A stretch of 64,000 nucleotides of DNA. Origin: Candidatus Sphingomonas phytovorans. GTDB taxonomy: Bacteria > Pseudomonadota > Alphaproteobacteria > Sphingomonadales > Sphingomonadaceae. Below, one piece after another: positions 39,390 to 48,713 of this stretch. Every line of letters begins with the position of its first letter. Within the stretch, counting starts at the first letter, position 1. The position numbers and the translations under genes were made by a program. Location: NCBI GenBank assembly GCA_029202385.1, contig CP119314.1:3722501-3786500 (forward strand), in the 5' to 3' direction. Below the pieces are notes generated by a model, which had not been told where the DNA came from, searched no databases, and saw nothing but the letters and a program-made list of their open reading frames with translations.

Positions 39390-40397
39390 CTAGGCGGGCA
39401 GGTTCCAGCCTTCAAGCTCCCGTTGCAGCAGAATGCGCAACATTTTCACCCCGACGTCGCTGTCGTTGAGGCAGGGTAGATAGGCGAAGTCGGTCCCGCC
39501 GGCCGCCACGAAGCTTTCGCGCCCGCGAATATCGAGCTCCTCGAGTGTCTCCAGGCAATCGGCGGAGAAGCCGGGCGAGACGATCGCCACCTTCTTCACG
39601 CCCTTGCCCGGCAATGCCTCCAGCGTCCTGTCGGTCGCCGGCTCAAGCCATTTCGCCCGGCCGAAGCGCGACTGGAAGGCGACGATCAGTTCCCGGCCCA
39701 GCGCCTCGCCGAGCAGCCTGGCCGTCTTGCGGCACTGGCAATGATAGGGATCGCCCAGTTCCAATGTACGCTGCGGCATACCGTGGAAGCTCGCGACGAT
39801 CGCCTCCGGCGCGAAATCCAGCGCGGCGAGCGATGCCTCGACCGAGTCCTTCAGCGCGGCGATATAGGCCGGATCGTCATGATACGGCGGCAGGGTCCGG
39901 ATCGCTGGCTGCCAGCGCATGTCCGCCAGCGCCGCAAAGGCCCTGTCGTTGGCGGTCGCCGTCGTCGCCGCGCAATATTGCGGATAGAGCGGCGCGATCA
40001 GGATTCGATCGCACCCGGCCTCCTTCAGCGCCGCGAGCCGGCCGGCGATCGCCGGATTGCCGTATCGCATCGCCCAGTCGACCATCACGCCCGGCCCGAA
40101 CGCGCCCCGCAGCGCCGTGGCCTGGGCCCGGGTGATCGCCGCCAGCGGTGAACCGTCCTCGCGCCAGACCTGCGCATAGGCATGCGCCGATTTTTTCGGC
40201 CGCGTGTTCAGGATGATACCGCGCAATATCGGTTGCCACAGGATCGGTGGTATCTCCACCACGCGCCGGTCGGACAGGAATTCGGCGAGATAGCGTTTGA
40301 CCGCCCCGGCATCGGCCGCGTCGGGCGTACCGAGGTTGACCAGCAGCACGCCGATCCTGCGTGGCGGGATGGCCGGATGGCCGGCGGGCGAAGTCAT
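39390..40397 (-). CDS. hemH: Ferrochelatase
   Basis: 335 aa. Inserts Fe2+ into protoporphyrin IX, the last step of heme synthesis. RIGVLLVNLGTPDAADAGAV opens the enzyme, SFHGMPQRTLELGDPYHCQC carries the active-site His, FQSRFGRAKWLEPATD and SPGFSADCLETLEELDIRGR the second signature with the catalytic Glu. The start overlaps the stop of the upstream molybdenum-hydroxylase gene (ATGA). Confidence 0.95.
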   Translation of the reverse strand: MTSPAGHPAIPPRRIGVLLVNLGTPDAADAGAVKRYLAEFLSDRRVVEIPPILWQPILRGIILNTRPKKSAHAYAQVWREDGSPLAAITRAQATALRGAFGPGVMVDWAMRYGNPAIAGRLAALKEAGCDRILIAPLYPQYCAATTATANDRAFAALADMRWQPAIRTLPPYHDDPAYIAALKDSVEASLAALDFAPEAIVASFHGMPQRTLELGDPYHCQCRKTARLLGEALGRELIVAFQSRFGRAKWLEPATDRTLEALPGKGVKKVAIVSPGFSADCLETLEELDIRGRESFVAAGGTDFAYLPCLNDSDVGVKMLRILLQRELEGWNLPA

Positions 40398-42637
40398 GCC
40401 TCGCCGGGGGTCAGCGGAAGGGAACGCATGCGGAAGCCCGTAGAGGCCTGGAGCGCATTGGCAATGGCCGGCGCGATCGGGGGCACGCCCAGTTCGCCGA
40501 CGCCGCCGGGATCGGCCTCGCTGCGGATCATCTCGACCGTGATGTCGGGCGTATCGGCCAGGCGCGGCAGGGCGATGTCGCCGAAAGTGCGCGCATCGGC
40601 GACATTCTCGGTGAAGGTCGTCGCGCCGCCCAGCGCCGCCGCCATGCCGAAGATCAGCCCGCCCTCGATCTGCTGGCGCACCACGTCCGGATTGATCTGC
40701 CGCCCGCAATCGACCGCGGCGACGATCCGGTCGACCACCGGCACCTGACCCTCGTCGATATGCGCCTCGGCCAGCACCGCGATATGGCTGCCGCGAAAGC
40801 TGTGGCAGGCAATGCCCTGGCCGCTGCCCGGGATACCGCCTTCCCAGCCGCCCAGTGACGCGGCGGTCGACAGGCAGCGTGCCAGCCTTGCATCGCCGCC
40901 CAGCATGCCGATGCGGAACGACAGGGGTTCAGTGCCGGCGACATGCGCCAGTTCGTCGAGAAAGCATTCAGTGAAGAAGGAAGTGTAGCTGTGTGCGCCC
41001 GACCGCCAATGACCGGTCGGCACGCCGATCTCGGCCGGATGATGGTCGATCGCATAGGCCGGGATACGGTAGATCGGCTTGGCGCCAGCGACCGCATAGG
41101 CATCGCCCACCGCCGGGAGGGCAAGCGCCGCGCGCGCCGCCTTGTCGCCCCCCATCAGCCGCCCGGCAAGCTCGCGCCCCGTGGTCGGCGCGGCGATCTT
41201 GGCGAGCCAGCCGAGGATCTGCCCGTTGGGCCCGAGCCGCGCCGACATCCGCGCCGCGGCGGGCGGGCGGTAGCGGTCGTGCATCATGTCCTCGCTGCGC
41301 GACCAGACGAGCTGGACCGGGCGCTTCAGCTTCTCCGCGAGGATCGCTGCCTGCTCAGCGGCGAGATGTTCGAGATTGGCGCCGAACGATCCGCCGATCA
41401 GCATCGGATAGACCACGACATTGTCCTCCGACAGGCCGAGCACCGCCGCCGCCGCCGCACGGGCGAGGCCCGGCGCCTGGGTCGGCAGCCAGAGCTGAAG
41501 CCTGCCGTCGGCATAGTGCGCGGTCGCCGTCATCGTCTCGACCGCCGCGTGAACCGCGAGACCGGCGCTATATTCGGCGGTGACCAGCCGGGCCCCCTTG
41601 AACGCTGCCGAGAGATCGCCCTCGGCCGCCATGCGCTCGCCCGGCCCGTCGAGCGCGGCGGTCAGCGCGTCGTCGATGCTGCTCGAGCTGATGATCGCGC
41701 CGCGCGTCTGAAAGCGTGGCCGCATCGCCGCGAGCGCCTGGTTGGCCGCCCACCAGTTGCTGCCGATCGCGGCAACCCAATTGTCGTTGGTCGCGACCGA
41801 CAGCACGCCGCGGATTCGCCCGGCGGCGGCGCGATCGACGCTGATCAGCTTCGTGTCGCCGACCGGCCCCTGGCGGATCGCGGCGAAGACCATGTCGGGC
41901 AGGCGGACATCCCCCGCGAAATTGGCCGAACCATCGACCTTGGACGGCACGTCGAGCCGGGGCAGCGACTGGCCGAGCAGGCGATTTGCCTCGCCGCTGC
42001 GCAACGGCAACGGATTGGGCAGCGTTCCGCCTGCCGCCTCGGCCGCGATCTCCCCGAAGCGTATCCGGTCTGTACCATGGATGACGAAACCGCCGGTCGT
42101 GCCGCAGGCCTGCCAGTCGACCTTCCAGCGCTTCGCCGCCGCCTTGCACAACAGCACCCGCGCGGCCGCGCCCGCGTCGCGCAGATCGTCCTCGAACGCG
42201 CGCACCGAGGTCGATCCGCCGGTCAGCACCAGCGCGGTGCGCGACGCATGGCCCGAACGAAGCGGCGCCGGCAAGGCATCGAACACGCCTTCGAACAGCA
42301 CGTCAGCCGCCATCGGATTGGCGTAGAGCGGGTTGAGCGGCGCCGGCTGAACCGCGACGGTGCGCCAGTCGGCGCCGAGTTCGTCGGCGAGGATCTGCGG
42401 CAGGGTGGTATAGACGCCCTGGCCATGCTCGGCCTGCGCCACCGCCACCGTGACATGCCCGTCCAGGCCGATCTTGAGCCACGCGCCGAAGACCGTCTCG
42501 CCCTTCGCCGCCGTCAGGTTGGGTGCATAGCTGCGCGGCCAGACGCCCCAGGCGACGAACAGGCCGACCCCCACGCCACCGCCGATCAGCAGCGACCGCC
42601 GGTTGATGTTCGGAAGTGCGTCACTGACCGCCATCAT
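40394..42637 (-). CDS. Xanthine dehydrogenase-family molybdopterin-binding subunit, IorB-like
   Basis: 747 aa. NRRSLLIGGGVGVGLFVAWG is a Tat-like signal, so the protein is probably exported in folded form. VAVAQAEHGQGVYTTLPQIL, ADELGADWRTVAVQPAPLNP, YPMLIGGSFGANLEHLAAEQ and IVAAVDCGRQINPDVVRQQI are typical of the large subunit of isoquinoline 1-oxidoreductase and related aldehyde dehydrogenases that bind the molybdenum cofactor. The expected [2Fe-2S] small subunit (IorA) and a cytochrome c are not adjacent; neighbours are hemH and an acyl-CoA synthetase. Substrate unknown. Start could also be 42634. Confidence 0.88.
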   Translation of the reverse strand: MMAVSDALPNINRRSLLIGGGVGVGLFVAWGVWPRSYAPNLTAAKGETVFGAWLKIGLDGHVTVAVAQAEHGQGVYTTLPQILADELGADWRTVAVQPAPLNPLYANPMAADVLFEGVFDALPAPLRSGHASRTALVLTGGSTSVRAFEDDLRDAGAAARVLLCKAAAKRWKVDWQACGTTGGFVIHGTDRIRFGEIAAEAAGGTLPNPLPLRSGEANRLLGQSLPRLDVPSKVDGSANFAGDVRLPDMVFAAIRQGPVGDTKLISVDRAAAGRIRGVLSVATNDNWVAAIGSNWWAANQALAAMRPRFQTRGAIISSSSIDDALTAALDGPGERMAAEGDLSAAFKGARLVTAEYSAGLAVHAAVETMTATAHYADGRLQLWLPTQAPGLARAAAAAVLGLSEDNVVVYPMLIGGSFGANLEHLAAEQAAILAEKLKRPVQLVWSRSEDMMHDRYRPPAAARMSARLGPNGQILGWLAKIAAPTTGRELAGRLMGGDKAARAALALPAVGDAYAVAGAKPIYRIPAYAIDHHPAEIGVPTGHWRSGAHSYTSFFTECFLDELAHVAGTEPLSFRIGMLGGDARLARCLSTAASLGGWEGGIPGSGQGIACHSFRGSHIAVLAEAHIDEGQVPVVDRIVAAVDCGRQINPDVVRQQIEGGLIFGMAAALGGATTFTENVADARTFGDIALPRLADTPDITVEMIRSEADPGGVGELGVPPIAPAIANALQASTGFRMRSLPLTPGEA

Positions 42638-42714
42638 GCTGCTCTATCGTGGTGGAGAAGGCGGTGGAAGGGTGACGCCAAATACTTCCCGTTCGTGTCA
42701 ACAGCGCTGGCTGA

Positions 42715-44418
42715 TCAGCCGGCAGCCACCGCCTCGGCCGCGGCGATCGCCTGGTATTTCGCGCGCAGCCCGACCTTGTCGATCTTCTCGGTCCCGAGCC
42801 GGGGCAACGGCTCCTCCGACGTCCAGATCCGCTGCGGCACCTTGAACGCGGCGATATGCGCATAGAGATAGGCGCAGAGCTGCTCCGGCGTCAGTTCCTC
42901 GCCGTCGCGATACTTCACCACCGCACCCGGCACCTCGCCGAAACGCTCGTCCGGCAGGCCGAACACCGCCGCCTCGGCGACGGCGGGATTCTGGTAGATC
43001 GCCGCCTCGACTTCCTGGCACGAGATATTCTCGCCGCCGCGGATGATGATGTCCTTCTTGCGGTCGACGATGAACAGATAGCCGTCCTCGTCGAGATAGC
43101 CGATATCGCCGGTCAGGAAATAGCGGTCGGCGGTGAAGGCAGCGGCGGTCGCCTCGGGCCGGTTCCAATATTCCTTGAAGTTCGCGACCGACCGGATCCC
43201 CACTTCGCCCCGCGCACCGGCGGCTACCGGCCGCCCCATCGCATCGAGGATGGCGAGGTCGACCAGCGGCGCAGAGGCGCGGCCGGTCGAATTGGGCTTG
43301 GCGAGATAATTGTCGCGCCAGTTGCCGCAACCGATGCCGTTGGTCTCGGTCAGGCCGTAGCCGAGCAGCGGCGCGCCGCCCATTTCCTCCTTGATCCGCC
43401 TGACATGCTCGACCGGGCGCGGCGCGCCCCCGGCGGCGAAATCGGTGACGGTGGAGAGATTGTAGTTCGACCGGTTGGGGTGAGTCAGGATCTCGAAGCT
43501 CATCAGCGGCACGCCGACGAAATAGGTGATCCCCTCCGCCTCGATCAGCCGCATCGCCTCCTCGGCGTCCCATTTCGGCATCAGCACCAGCTTGCGGCCC
43601 ATGGCGAAGCTCTGGAGGAATACCGGCACCTCCGCCGTCACATGGAACAGCGGCACGTTGAGCAGCGTCGCCGGCTGGCCCTCTGGCGGATTGCCGTCCT
43701 TCATCGCGATGCCGAGCATCACCAGCGCCTGGGCCAGATAGTTGAACACCCCCTGCAGCACGGCGCGGTGATCGCTGAGCGCGCCCTTCGACTGGCCCGT
43801 CGATCCGGAGGTGAACAGGATCGTCGCAGGATCGTCACCCGTCAGCGGGGGCAGCGCGACCTTGGGCCAGCTATGCGTGACGGTCGACATCGCCTGAGCG
43901 AGCGGCTGGCCGTCGTCGATCTCGACGACCGGCACCGTGGCGCCCTCGATCGCCGCGAGCCGCTTCGCGCGCGGCGGATCGGCGAACACCAGCGTGCAAT
44001 CGACATCGGCGATCGCCTCGGACAGCTCGGCCGACTGCCACCAGCCGTTGAGCAGGGTCGCGATCCCGCCCGCCATGGTGATGCCCATATAGAGCGTGAT
44101 CCATGACGGCGAGTTGCGCATCGCGATCCCGACCCGGTCGCCCTTCTGCAACCCGTCGCCGACCAGCGTTCGCGCGACCTTCTCCGCCTCGGCATACACC
44201 TCGGCGAAGGTCAGCCGCTCCTCGCCCGCGACCAGGAATATCTTGTCCTTATGCTCGGCCGAATAATGCGCGAAATAATAGGGCAGGGCCGGCGGGACGG
44301 TCGCGATCAGCGGCAAATCGACCCCGTTCAGGGCGATCGACCCGAGCGCCAGCGGGGCGCCCTCCCCCGTCAGAGCGGCCAGCCCTTCGTCCATTCGCCG
44401 GTCAAGCTCAGTGCGCAT
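42715..44418 (-). CDS. Class I adenylate-forming acyl-CoA synthetase
   Basis: About 567 aa. [20 protein letters not shown] is the ATP-binding P-loop (A3), [17 protein letters not shown]5, [20 protein letters not shown] and [20 protein letters not shown] the A7-A8 hinge, and [17 protein letters not shown] ends with the catalytic Lys. Activates a carboxylic (probably fatty) acid as acyl-AMP and then acyl-CoA. The ATG at 44418 is used because GGAGAGAGCG lies upstream; a GTG 12 bases earlier does not have one. Confidence 0.92.
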   Translation of the reverse strand: MRTELDRRMDEGLAALTGEGAPLALGSIALNGVDLPLIATVPPALPYYFAHYSAEHKDKIFLVAGEERLTFAEVYAEAEKVARTLVGDGLQKGDRVGIAMRNSPSWITLYMGITMAGGIATLLNGWWQSAELSEAIADVDCTLVFADPPRAKRLAAIEGATVPVVEIDDGQPLAQAMSTVTHSWPKVALPPLTGDDPATILFTSGSTGQSKGALSDHRAVLQGVFNYLAQALVMLGIAMKDGNPPEGQPATLLNVPLFHVTAEVPVFLQSFAMGRKLVLMPKWDAEEAMRLIEAEGITYFVGVPLMSFEILTHPNRSNYNLSTVTDFAAGGAPRPVEHVRRIKEEMGGAPLLGYGLTETNGIGCGNWRDNYLAKPNSTGRASAPLVDLAILDAMGRPVAAGARGEVGIRSVANFKEYWNRPEATAAAFTADRYFLTGDIGYLDEDGYLFIVDRKKDIIIRGGENISCQEVEAAIYQNPAVAEAAVFGLPDERFGEVPGAVVKYRDGEELTPEQLCAYLYAHIAAFKVPQRIWTSEEPLPRLGTEKIDKVGLRAKYQAIAAAEAVAAG

Positions 44419-44483
44419 CGCTCTCTCCACTTGGTCTTGTCGTTCCCCGCCTTTATGGAGACGCGAACCCTTGGGGAAAAGCC

Positions 44484-45362
44484 TTGATCCTGACCACGCT
44501 CGCCAGCGCGCAGAACCACCTCCATTTCGACAGCCTCGGGCTCAAGCCCGTGGCGCTGTCGCTCGGCTTCTTCGACATCAAATGGTATTCGCTCGCCTAT
44601 ATCTCGGGCATCCTGCTCGGCTGGTGGTACCTGCTCAGGCTGATCGCGCAGCCCGGCAGCCCGATGGCGCGCCGACATGCCGACGATCTCGTCTTCTACG
44701 CGACGCTCGGCATCATCCTGGGCGGGCGGCTCGGCTATGCGCTCTTCTACGCGCCCGGCATGTTCCTCAACCCGCTTCAGATCCTCAAGCTGTGGGACGG
44801 CGGCATGTCCTTCCATGGCGGGATGATCGGCACCTCGCTCGGCATCATCCTGTTCGCCCGGCGCCACAAGCTCGACTGGCTGCGAATCCACGATTATCTC
44901 GCCTGCTGCGTTCCCTTCGGCCTGTTCTTCGGCCGGCTCGCCAATTTCGTGAACGGCGAGCTGTGGGGCAAGCCGAGCGACGTCGCCTGGGCGATCGTCT
45001 TCCCGCGCACCGTGATCGGCGGCATGGATCCTGCGCGGCACCCGAGCCAGCTCTACGAGGCCGGGCTCGAGGGAATCGTTCTGTTCGCGATCCTGTGGTT
45101 CGCCTTCTGGCGCACCAAGGCGCGCTACGATCCGGGCAAGCTCGTCGGCCTGTTCCTGCTGTTCTACGGCCTCGCGCGCTTCACGGTGGAGTTCTTCCGC
45201 GAGCCCGATTCGCAGTTCGCCGGCACCTTCTTCGCGACGACCATCCATATGGGCCAGCTACTGACCCTGCCGATGATCGCCGGCGGCCTCTATCTGATCG
45301 CGACATCGAAGAAGCGCCGCCAGCGCGTCGAACCGATCGCCGGGAGCGAGAGCGTCGCCTGA
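44484..45362 (+). CDS. lgt: Phosphatidylglycerol-prolipoprotein diacylglyceryl transferase
   Basis: About 292 aa, polytopic inner-membrane enzyme that adds diacylglycerol to the lipobox Cys. [54 protein letters not shown] and [20 protein letters not shown] (the conserved Lgt signature) are present, with [13 protein letters not shown] near the end. The start is read as TTG ([13 protein letters not shown]) with GGGGAAAAGCC upstream; no in-frame ATG fits. Divergent from the acyl-CoA synthetase gene. Confidence 0.93.
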   Translation: MILTTLASAQNHLHFDSLGLKPVALSLGFFDIKWYSLAYISGILLGWWYLLRLIAQPGSPMARRHADDLVFYATLGIILGGRLGYALFYAPGMFLNPLQILKLWDGGMSFHGGMIGTSLGIILFARRHKLDWLRIHDYLACCVPFGLFFGRLANFVNGELWGKPSDVAWAIVFPRTVIGGMDPARHPSQLYEAGLEGIVLFAILWFAFWRTKARYDPGKLVGLFLLFYGLARFTVEFFREPDSQFAGTFFATTIHMGQLLTLPMIAGGLYLIATSKKRRQRVEPIAGSESVA

Positions 45363-45367
45363 TCTTC

Positions 45368-45470
45368 CTCCCCTCCCGCTTGCGGGTGGGGGCGGGGGAG
45401 GGCATGCCCGCCACGCATTATGAGTCCTCCAAGCCCTCCCCTAACCCCTCCCGCAAGCGGGGGGGGATCT
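45368..45470. repeat. Pair of inverted extragenic palindromic (REP-like) elements
   Basis: CCCTCCCGCTTGCGGGTGGG (within 45370-45400) and CCCTCCCGCAAGCGGGG (within 45440-45470, reverse orientation) are two copies, about 35 bp each, of one GC-rich palindromic element with a CCCGC(TT/AA)GCGGG core, facing each other across about 30 bases. The second copy contains the start region of the methyltransferase gene. Confidence 0.7.
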
Positions 45471-46505
45471 GAACCCAGCCTCGCCGATCGTCTCGCCCGC
45501 GCGGTAACGCTGGCGGGGCCGATCTCGATCGCCCAGTTCATGGCGGCCGCCAACGCGCATTATTACGCGACGCGCGATCCGCTCGGGGCAGCGGGGGATT
45601 TCACCACCGCGCCCGAGATCAGCCAGATGTTCGGCGAGCTGATCGGCCTGTGGTGCGCCGACCTGTGGGATCGCGCCGGACGTCCCGACATCGCCTGGGT
45701 CGAGCTCGGCCCCGGGCGCGGCACGCTCGCCGGCGATGCCCTTCGCGCGATGGCCATGACGGGGCTGACCCCGCCCGTCCATTTCGTCGAGACCAGCCCG
45801 ACGCTCCGCGCCGCCCAGGCGGAGCGCGTGCCGGGAGCCGCCTGGCATGACGATGTCTCCACCCTGCCCGCCGACCGGCCGCTCATCGTGATCGCCAATG
45901 AGTTCTTCGACGCGCTGCCGATCCGCCAGCTCGTCCGCGCGCTCGACGTCTGGCACGAGCGTTTCGTCGCCTGCCAGGACCTGCTGTTCCTGCCGATCGC
46001 GGGCAGGCAGGTGCCTGACGAGATCATCCCCGAAACGCTGCGCGACGCTGCGCCGGGATCGGTCATCGAGACATCCCCGGCCAGCGTCGCGGTGATGCGC
46101 GCCCTGGCCGGTGCCGTCGCGCGACAGGGCGGCGCTGTACTCGCGATCGACTATGGCTATGAGGGGCCGGCGATCGGCGACACGCTCCAGGCGGTGCGCG
46201 GCCACCGTTTCGCCAATCCCTTCGACTTGCCGGGAGAGCAGGATCTGACCGCCCATGTAGATTTTGCGACGCTTGCCAGCGCCGCCCAGGCGGAGGGCGT
46301 GCATGCCTTCGGCCCCATTGGCCAGGGCACGCTGCTGAGCGCGCTCGGCATCGACGCGCGCGCCGCCGCGCTCGCCCGGACGGCACCCGACCGCGCCGAA
46401 TCGATCGCCGCCGATCGCGAGCGGCTGACGGTCGCGATGGGGACGCTGTTCAAGGCGCTGGCGCTCACCGCGCCCGGCTGGCCGGCACCGGCGGCCTTTT
46501 CATGA
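45420..46505 (+). CDS. MidA/NDUFAF7-type SAM-dependent methyltransferase
   Basis: 361 aa as annotated. From about residue 22 it matches class I SAM-dependent methyltransferases related to mitochondrial complex I assembly factor NDUFAF7: ISIAQFMAAANAHYYATRDP, GDFTTAPEISQMFGELIGLW, VELGPGRGTLAGDALRAMAM (SAM site) and IVIANEFFDALPIRQLVR. The only start codon in frame before the conserved part is ATG 45420, so the first 20 residues (MSPPSPPLTPPASGGG) come from the REP-like repeat; a non-standard start may be used instead. Its stop overlaps the next start (ATGA). Confidence 0.88.
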   Translation: MSPPSPPLTPPASGGGSEPSLADRLARAVTLAGPISIAQFMAAANAHYYATRDPLGAAGDFTTAPEISQMFGELIGLWCADLWDRAGRPDIAWVELGPGRGTLAGDALRAMAMTGLTPPVHFVETSPTLRAAQAERVPGAAWHDDVSTLPADRPLIVIANEFFDALPIRQLVRALDVWHERFVACQDLLFLPIAGRQVPDEIIPETLRDAAPGSVIETSPASVAVMRALAGAVARQGGAVLAIDYGYEGPAIGDTLQAVRGHRFANPFDLPGEQDLTAHVDFATLASAAQAEGVHAFGPIGQGTLLSALGIDARAAALARTAPDRAESIAADRERLTVAMGTLFKALALTAPGWPAPAAFS

Positions 46506-47011
46506 TCAGCTATCGCGATGCCCGCACGATCGACGGCCCGGCGCTGGCCGCCATGGCCCGCCGGTCCTTCACCGAGACGTTCGGCAACCTTTATCGCCAG
46601 TCGGATCTCGCCGCGTTCCTCGACGAGGCATTCGGCGCGAACGGCCTGCCCTCACAACTGTCGGACCCCGATTTCACCGTCCGGCTTGCCCTCGACGACG
46701 GCGAGGTCATCGGCTTCGTGAAGATGGGCCCCGTCACCTTCCCCGGCGAATGGCGGCCCGACGCAATCGAGCTCTACCAATTCTATGTGCTCGGGCCCTG
46801 GCAAGGCCAGGGCGTCGCGCCGGTGATGATGGACTGGGCGCTCGAGCATTCGCGGGAGCATGGCGCGAAGGAGGTGATCCTCAGCGTCTATGTCGACAAC
46901 CATCGTGCCCGGCGCTTCTACGAGCGCTACGGGTTCGAGGAGATCGGCCGCTACGCCTTCCGGGTGGGCGAGACGATCGACGACGACCGAATCATGCGGC
47001 TGGTGCTGTGA
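46502..47011 (+). CDS. GNAT family N-acetyltransferase (first of tandem pair)
   Basis: 169 aa. GDGEVIGFVKMGPVTFPGEW, LYQFYVLGPWQGQGVAPVMM (acetyl-CoA pyrophosphate loop Q/RxxGxG/A) and VYVDNHRARRFYERYGFEEI are GNAT features. Coupled to the methyltransferase upstream (ATGA) and to the next GNAT (GTGA). The acceptor is unknown. Confidence 0.88.
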   Translation: MISYRDARTIDGPALAAMARRSFTETFGNLYRQSDLAAFLDEAFGANGLPSQLSDPDFTVRLALDDGEVIGFVKMGPVTFPGEWRPDAIELYQFYVLGPWQGQGVAPVMMDWALEHSREHGAKEVILSVYVDNHRARRFYERYGFEEIGRYAFRVGETIDDDRIMRLVL

Positions 47012-47526
47012 TCGTCACCTATCGCGCGCCGGGGCCAGCCGACGCCCCCGCCCTGTCGGCGATGGCGCGGCAGGCATTTATCGACAGCTTCACCGGGGTG
47101 ATCGACCCGGCACCGCTCGCCATCTATCTGGAGCAGGCTTACGGCCCCGCCGGCCAGATGCAGCGCGATCTGGGCGACCCCGCGATCGACTGGCGCGCCG
47201 CCTGGCTCGACGGAGCGCCGGCCGGTTATATCAAGCTCTCGGCGATGACCCTCCCCTTCGACGCCGCGCATCCGGACGCGATGGAGCTGCGGCAGCTCTA
47301 TGTCGTCGAGGCGTGCAAGGGCCGGGGCGTGGCCGATGCGCTGACCGAATGGCTGATCGATACGGCCCGGTCGCGTGGAGCGCCCGAACTCTACCTCGCG
47401 GTGTTCGACCACAACCAGCGCGCCAAGCGATTCTATGCGCGGCATGGCTTTGGCGAGGTCGGGCGCTGCGATTTCGTTACCGGTCCGCAGGTCCATGACG
47501 ACCGTATCTGGCGGCGCACGCTGTGA
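47008..47526 (+). CDS. GNAT family N-acetyltransferase (second of tandem pair)
   Basis: 172 aa from GTG at 47008 (MIVTYRAPGPADAPALSAMA), overlapping the previous stop. It is a diverged paralogue of the first GNAT: LRQLYVVEACKGRGVADALT and AVFDHNQRAKRFYARHGFGE line up with the corresponding segments. Its own stop overlaps the pgeF start (GTGA). Confidence 0.87.
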   Translation: MIVTYRAPGPADAPALSAMARQAFIDSFTGVIDPAPLAIYLEQAYGPAGQMQRDLGDPAIDWRAAWLDGAPAGYIKLSAMTLPFDAAHPDAMELRQLYVVEACKGRGVADALTEWLIDTARSRGAPELYLAVFDHNQRAKRFYARHGFGEVGRCDFVTGPQVHDDRIWRRTL

Positions 47527-48284
47527 GCGGGATCGAGCTTATCCGGGCCAGGGCACTTGATGGCGTGCCGCACGGCTTTCTCGGCCGGCGCGGCGGGGTG
47601 TCGACCGGCATCCATGCCGGGCTCAATGTCGGAATCGGCTCCGACGACGATCCCGATGCCGTGACGGAGAACCGGCGGCTCGCGACCGAGGCGGTGCTGC
47701 CAGGCGCGCGGCTTCTCACGCTCTACCAGACTCATTCGGCCGATGTCGTCAGGGCGCTCACCGCGTTCGATGACCGACCGCCCGGCGACGCGCTGGTCAC
47801 CGACCGGCCCGGCCTCGCCCTTGGCATCCTCACCGCCGACTGCGCGCCCGTGCTCTTCGCCGACCGCGAGGCCGGGGTGGTCGGCGCGGCGCATGCCGGA
47901 TGGAAGGGAGCGATCGGCGGCGTGACCGATTCGGCGATCGCTGCGATGGAGAAGCTGGGCGCCCGGCGCGATCGAATCGCCGCCGCGATCGGCCCCTGCA
48001 TCGCCCGGTCGAGCTATGAGGTCGACGACGGCTTCGCCCGGCGCTTCGACGCCGACGACCCCGCCAACGAACGCTTCTTCGCGCCTGGCAAGCCCGGCCA
48101 TCACCAGTTCGACCTTGAGGCCTATGTCGCCCACCGCCTCGCCAAAGCGGGGCTCGCGCGGATCGAGATGCTCGGCCTCGACACCTATGCCGACGAGGAC
48201 CGCTTCTTCAGCTTCCGCCGCGCCACCCATCGCGGCGAGCCGGGATACGGGCGGCAGATCTCGATCATCGGAATCGCCGGCTAA
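47523..48284 (+). CDS. pgeF: Laccase-domain purine nucleoside phosphorylase / YfiH-type protein
   Basis: 253 aa. LLTLYQTHSADVVRAL, LGILTADCAPVLFAD and VVGAAHAGWKGAIGG provide the conserved His, Cys and His of the YfiH/PgeF fold; RDRIAAAIGPCIARSSYEVD follows. The family was first called 'polyphenol oxidase, laccase domain', then linked to peptidoglycan precursor editing and to purine nucleoside phosphorolysis. GTG start overlaps the upstream GNAT stop, so it ends a four-gene coupled run. Confidence 0.9.
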   Translation: MSGIELIRARALDGVPHGFLGRRGGVSTGIHAGLNVGIGSDDDPDAVTENRRLATEAVLPGARLLTLYQTHSADVVRALTAFDDRPPGDALVTDRPGLALGILTADCAPVLFADREAGVVGAAHAGWKGAIGGVTDSAIAAMEKLGARRDRIAAAIGPCIARSSYEVDDGFARRFDADDPANERFFAPGKPGHHQFDLEAYVAHRLAKAGLARIEMLGLDTYADEDRFFSFRRATHRGEPGYGRQISIIGIAG

Positions 48285-48713
48285 CGGCGACATTTGTTCA
48301 ACATAGCCGCTGTTTTCCAACAGTCGTTTTTTCTTCCGCTGCTATGTTTGATTCTGGGGGCGGATTTCCCATTCGACGCCAGCAACTGCCGGCCGTTACG
48401 CTGTTACGGACAACAGCGGAAGAATCGGCCAAATCTGCCCTGTGACAGCCACGATTTCTCCTGACGACAGCTAAAAATCGTCCGCTATTTCTTGCCACGA
48501 TGAGAAGGAACCGGAGGGCGCGGGAACGCTCCCTCCGGCGCCATGATGGAGTGATCACCGGACGCGTTGAATCGACGAAAATCGCCGTGCTGACGATGGC
48601 CGCTCTTGCAGTTCTGCCGCAGAGAGCGGCCATTTCCTCAGACCGGGCGATATTCCCGGGTGCCCGCTCGCCCTCGGGTGACCTCGAACGGGGGCACTTT
48701 CTTTCGCGACGGC
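48285..48713. other. Gene-free interval, 429 bp
   Basis: Between pgeF and the beta-helix gene, which converge here. No frame has convincing coding character. It is more AT-rich than the flanks, contains repeat copy A (listed separately) and an extra motif CCGCTGTTTTCCAACAG at 48308-48324, and near 48500-48540 a GGAGGG...CCCTCC hairpin (48514-48537 approximately). The functional content is unknown. Confidence 0.6.
48334..48421 (+). repeat. Repeat copy A (about 88 bp, inverted ends TTCCGCTG...CAGCGGAA)
   Basis: Begins TTCCGCTGCTAT and ends ACAACAGCGGAA, so its ends are inverted repeats of each other. It is preceded by a run of six T. The first 30 bases closely match the reverse complement of copy B near 61.6 kb, and so do the last 20. 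No open frame inside. It may be a miniature mobile element or a pair of protein-binding boxes. Confidence 0.65.
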
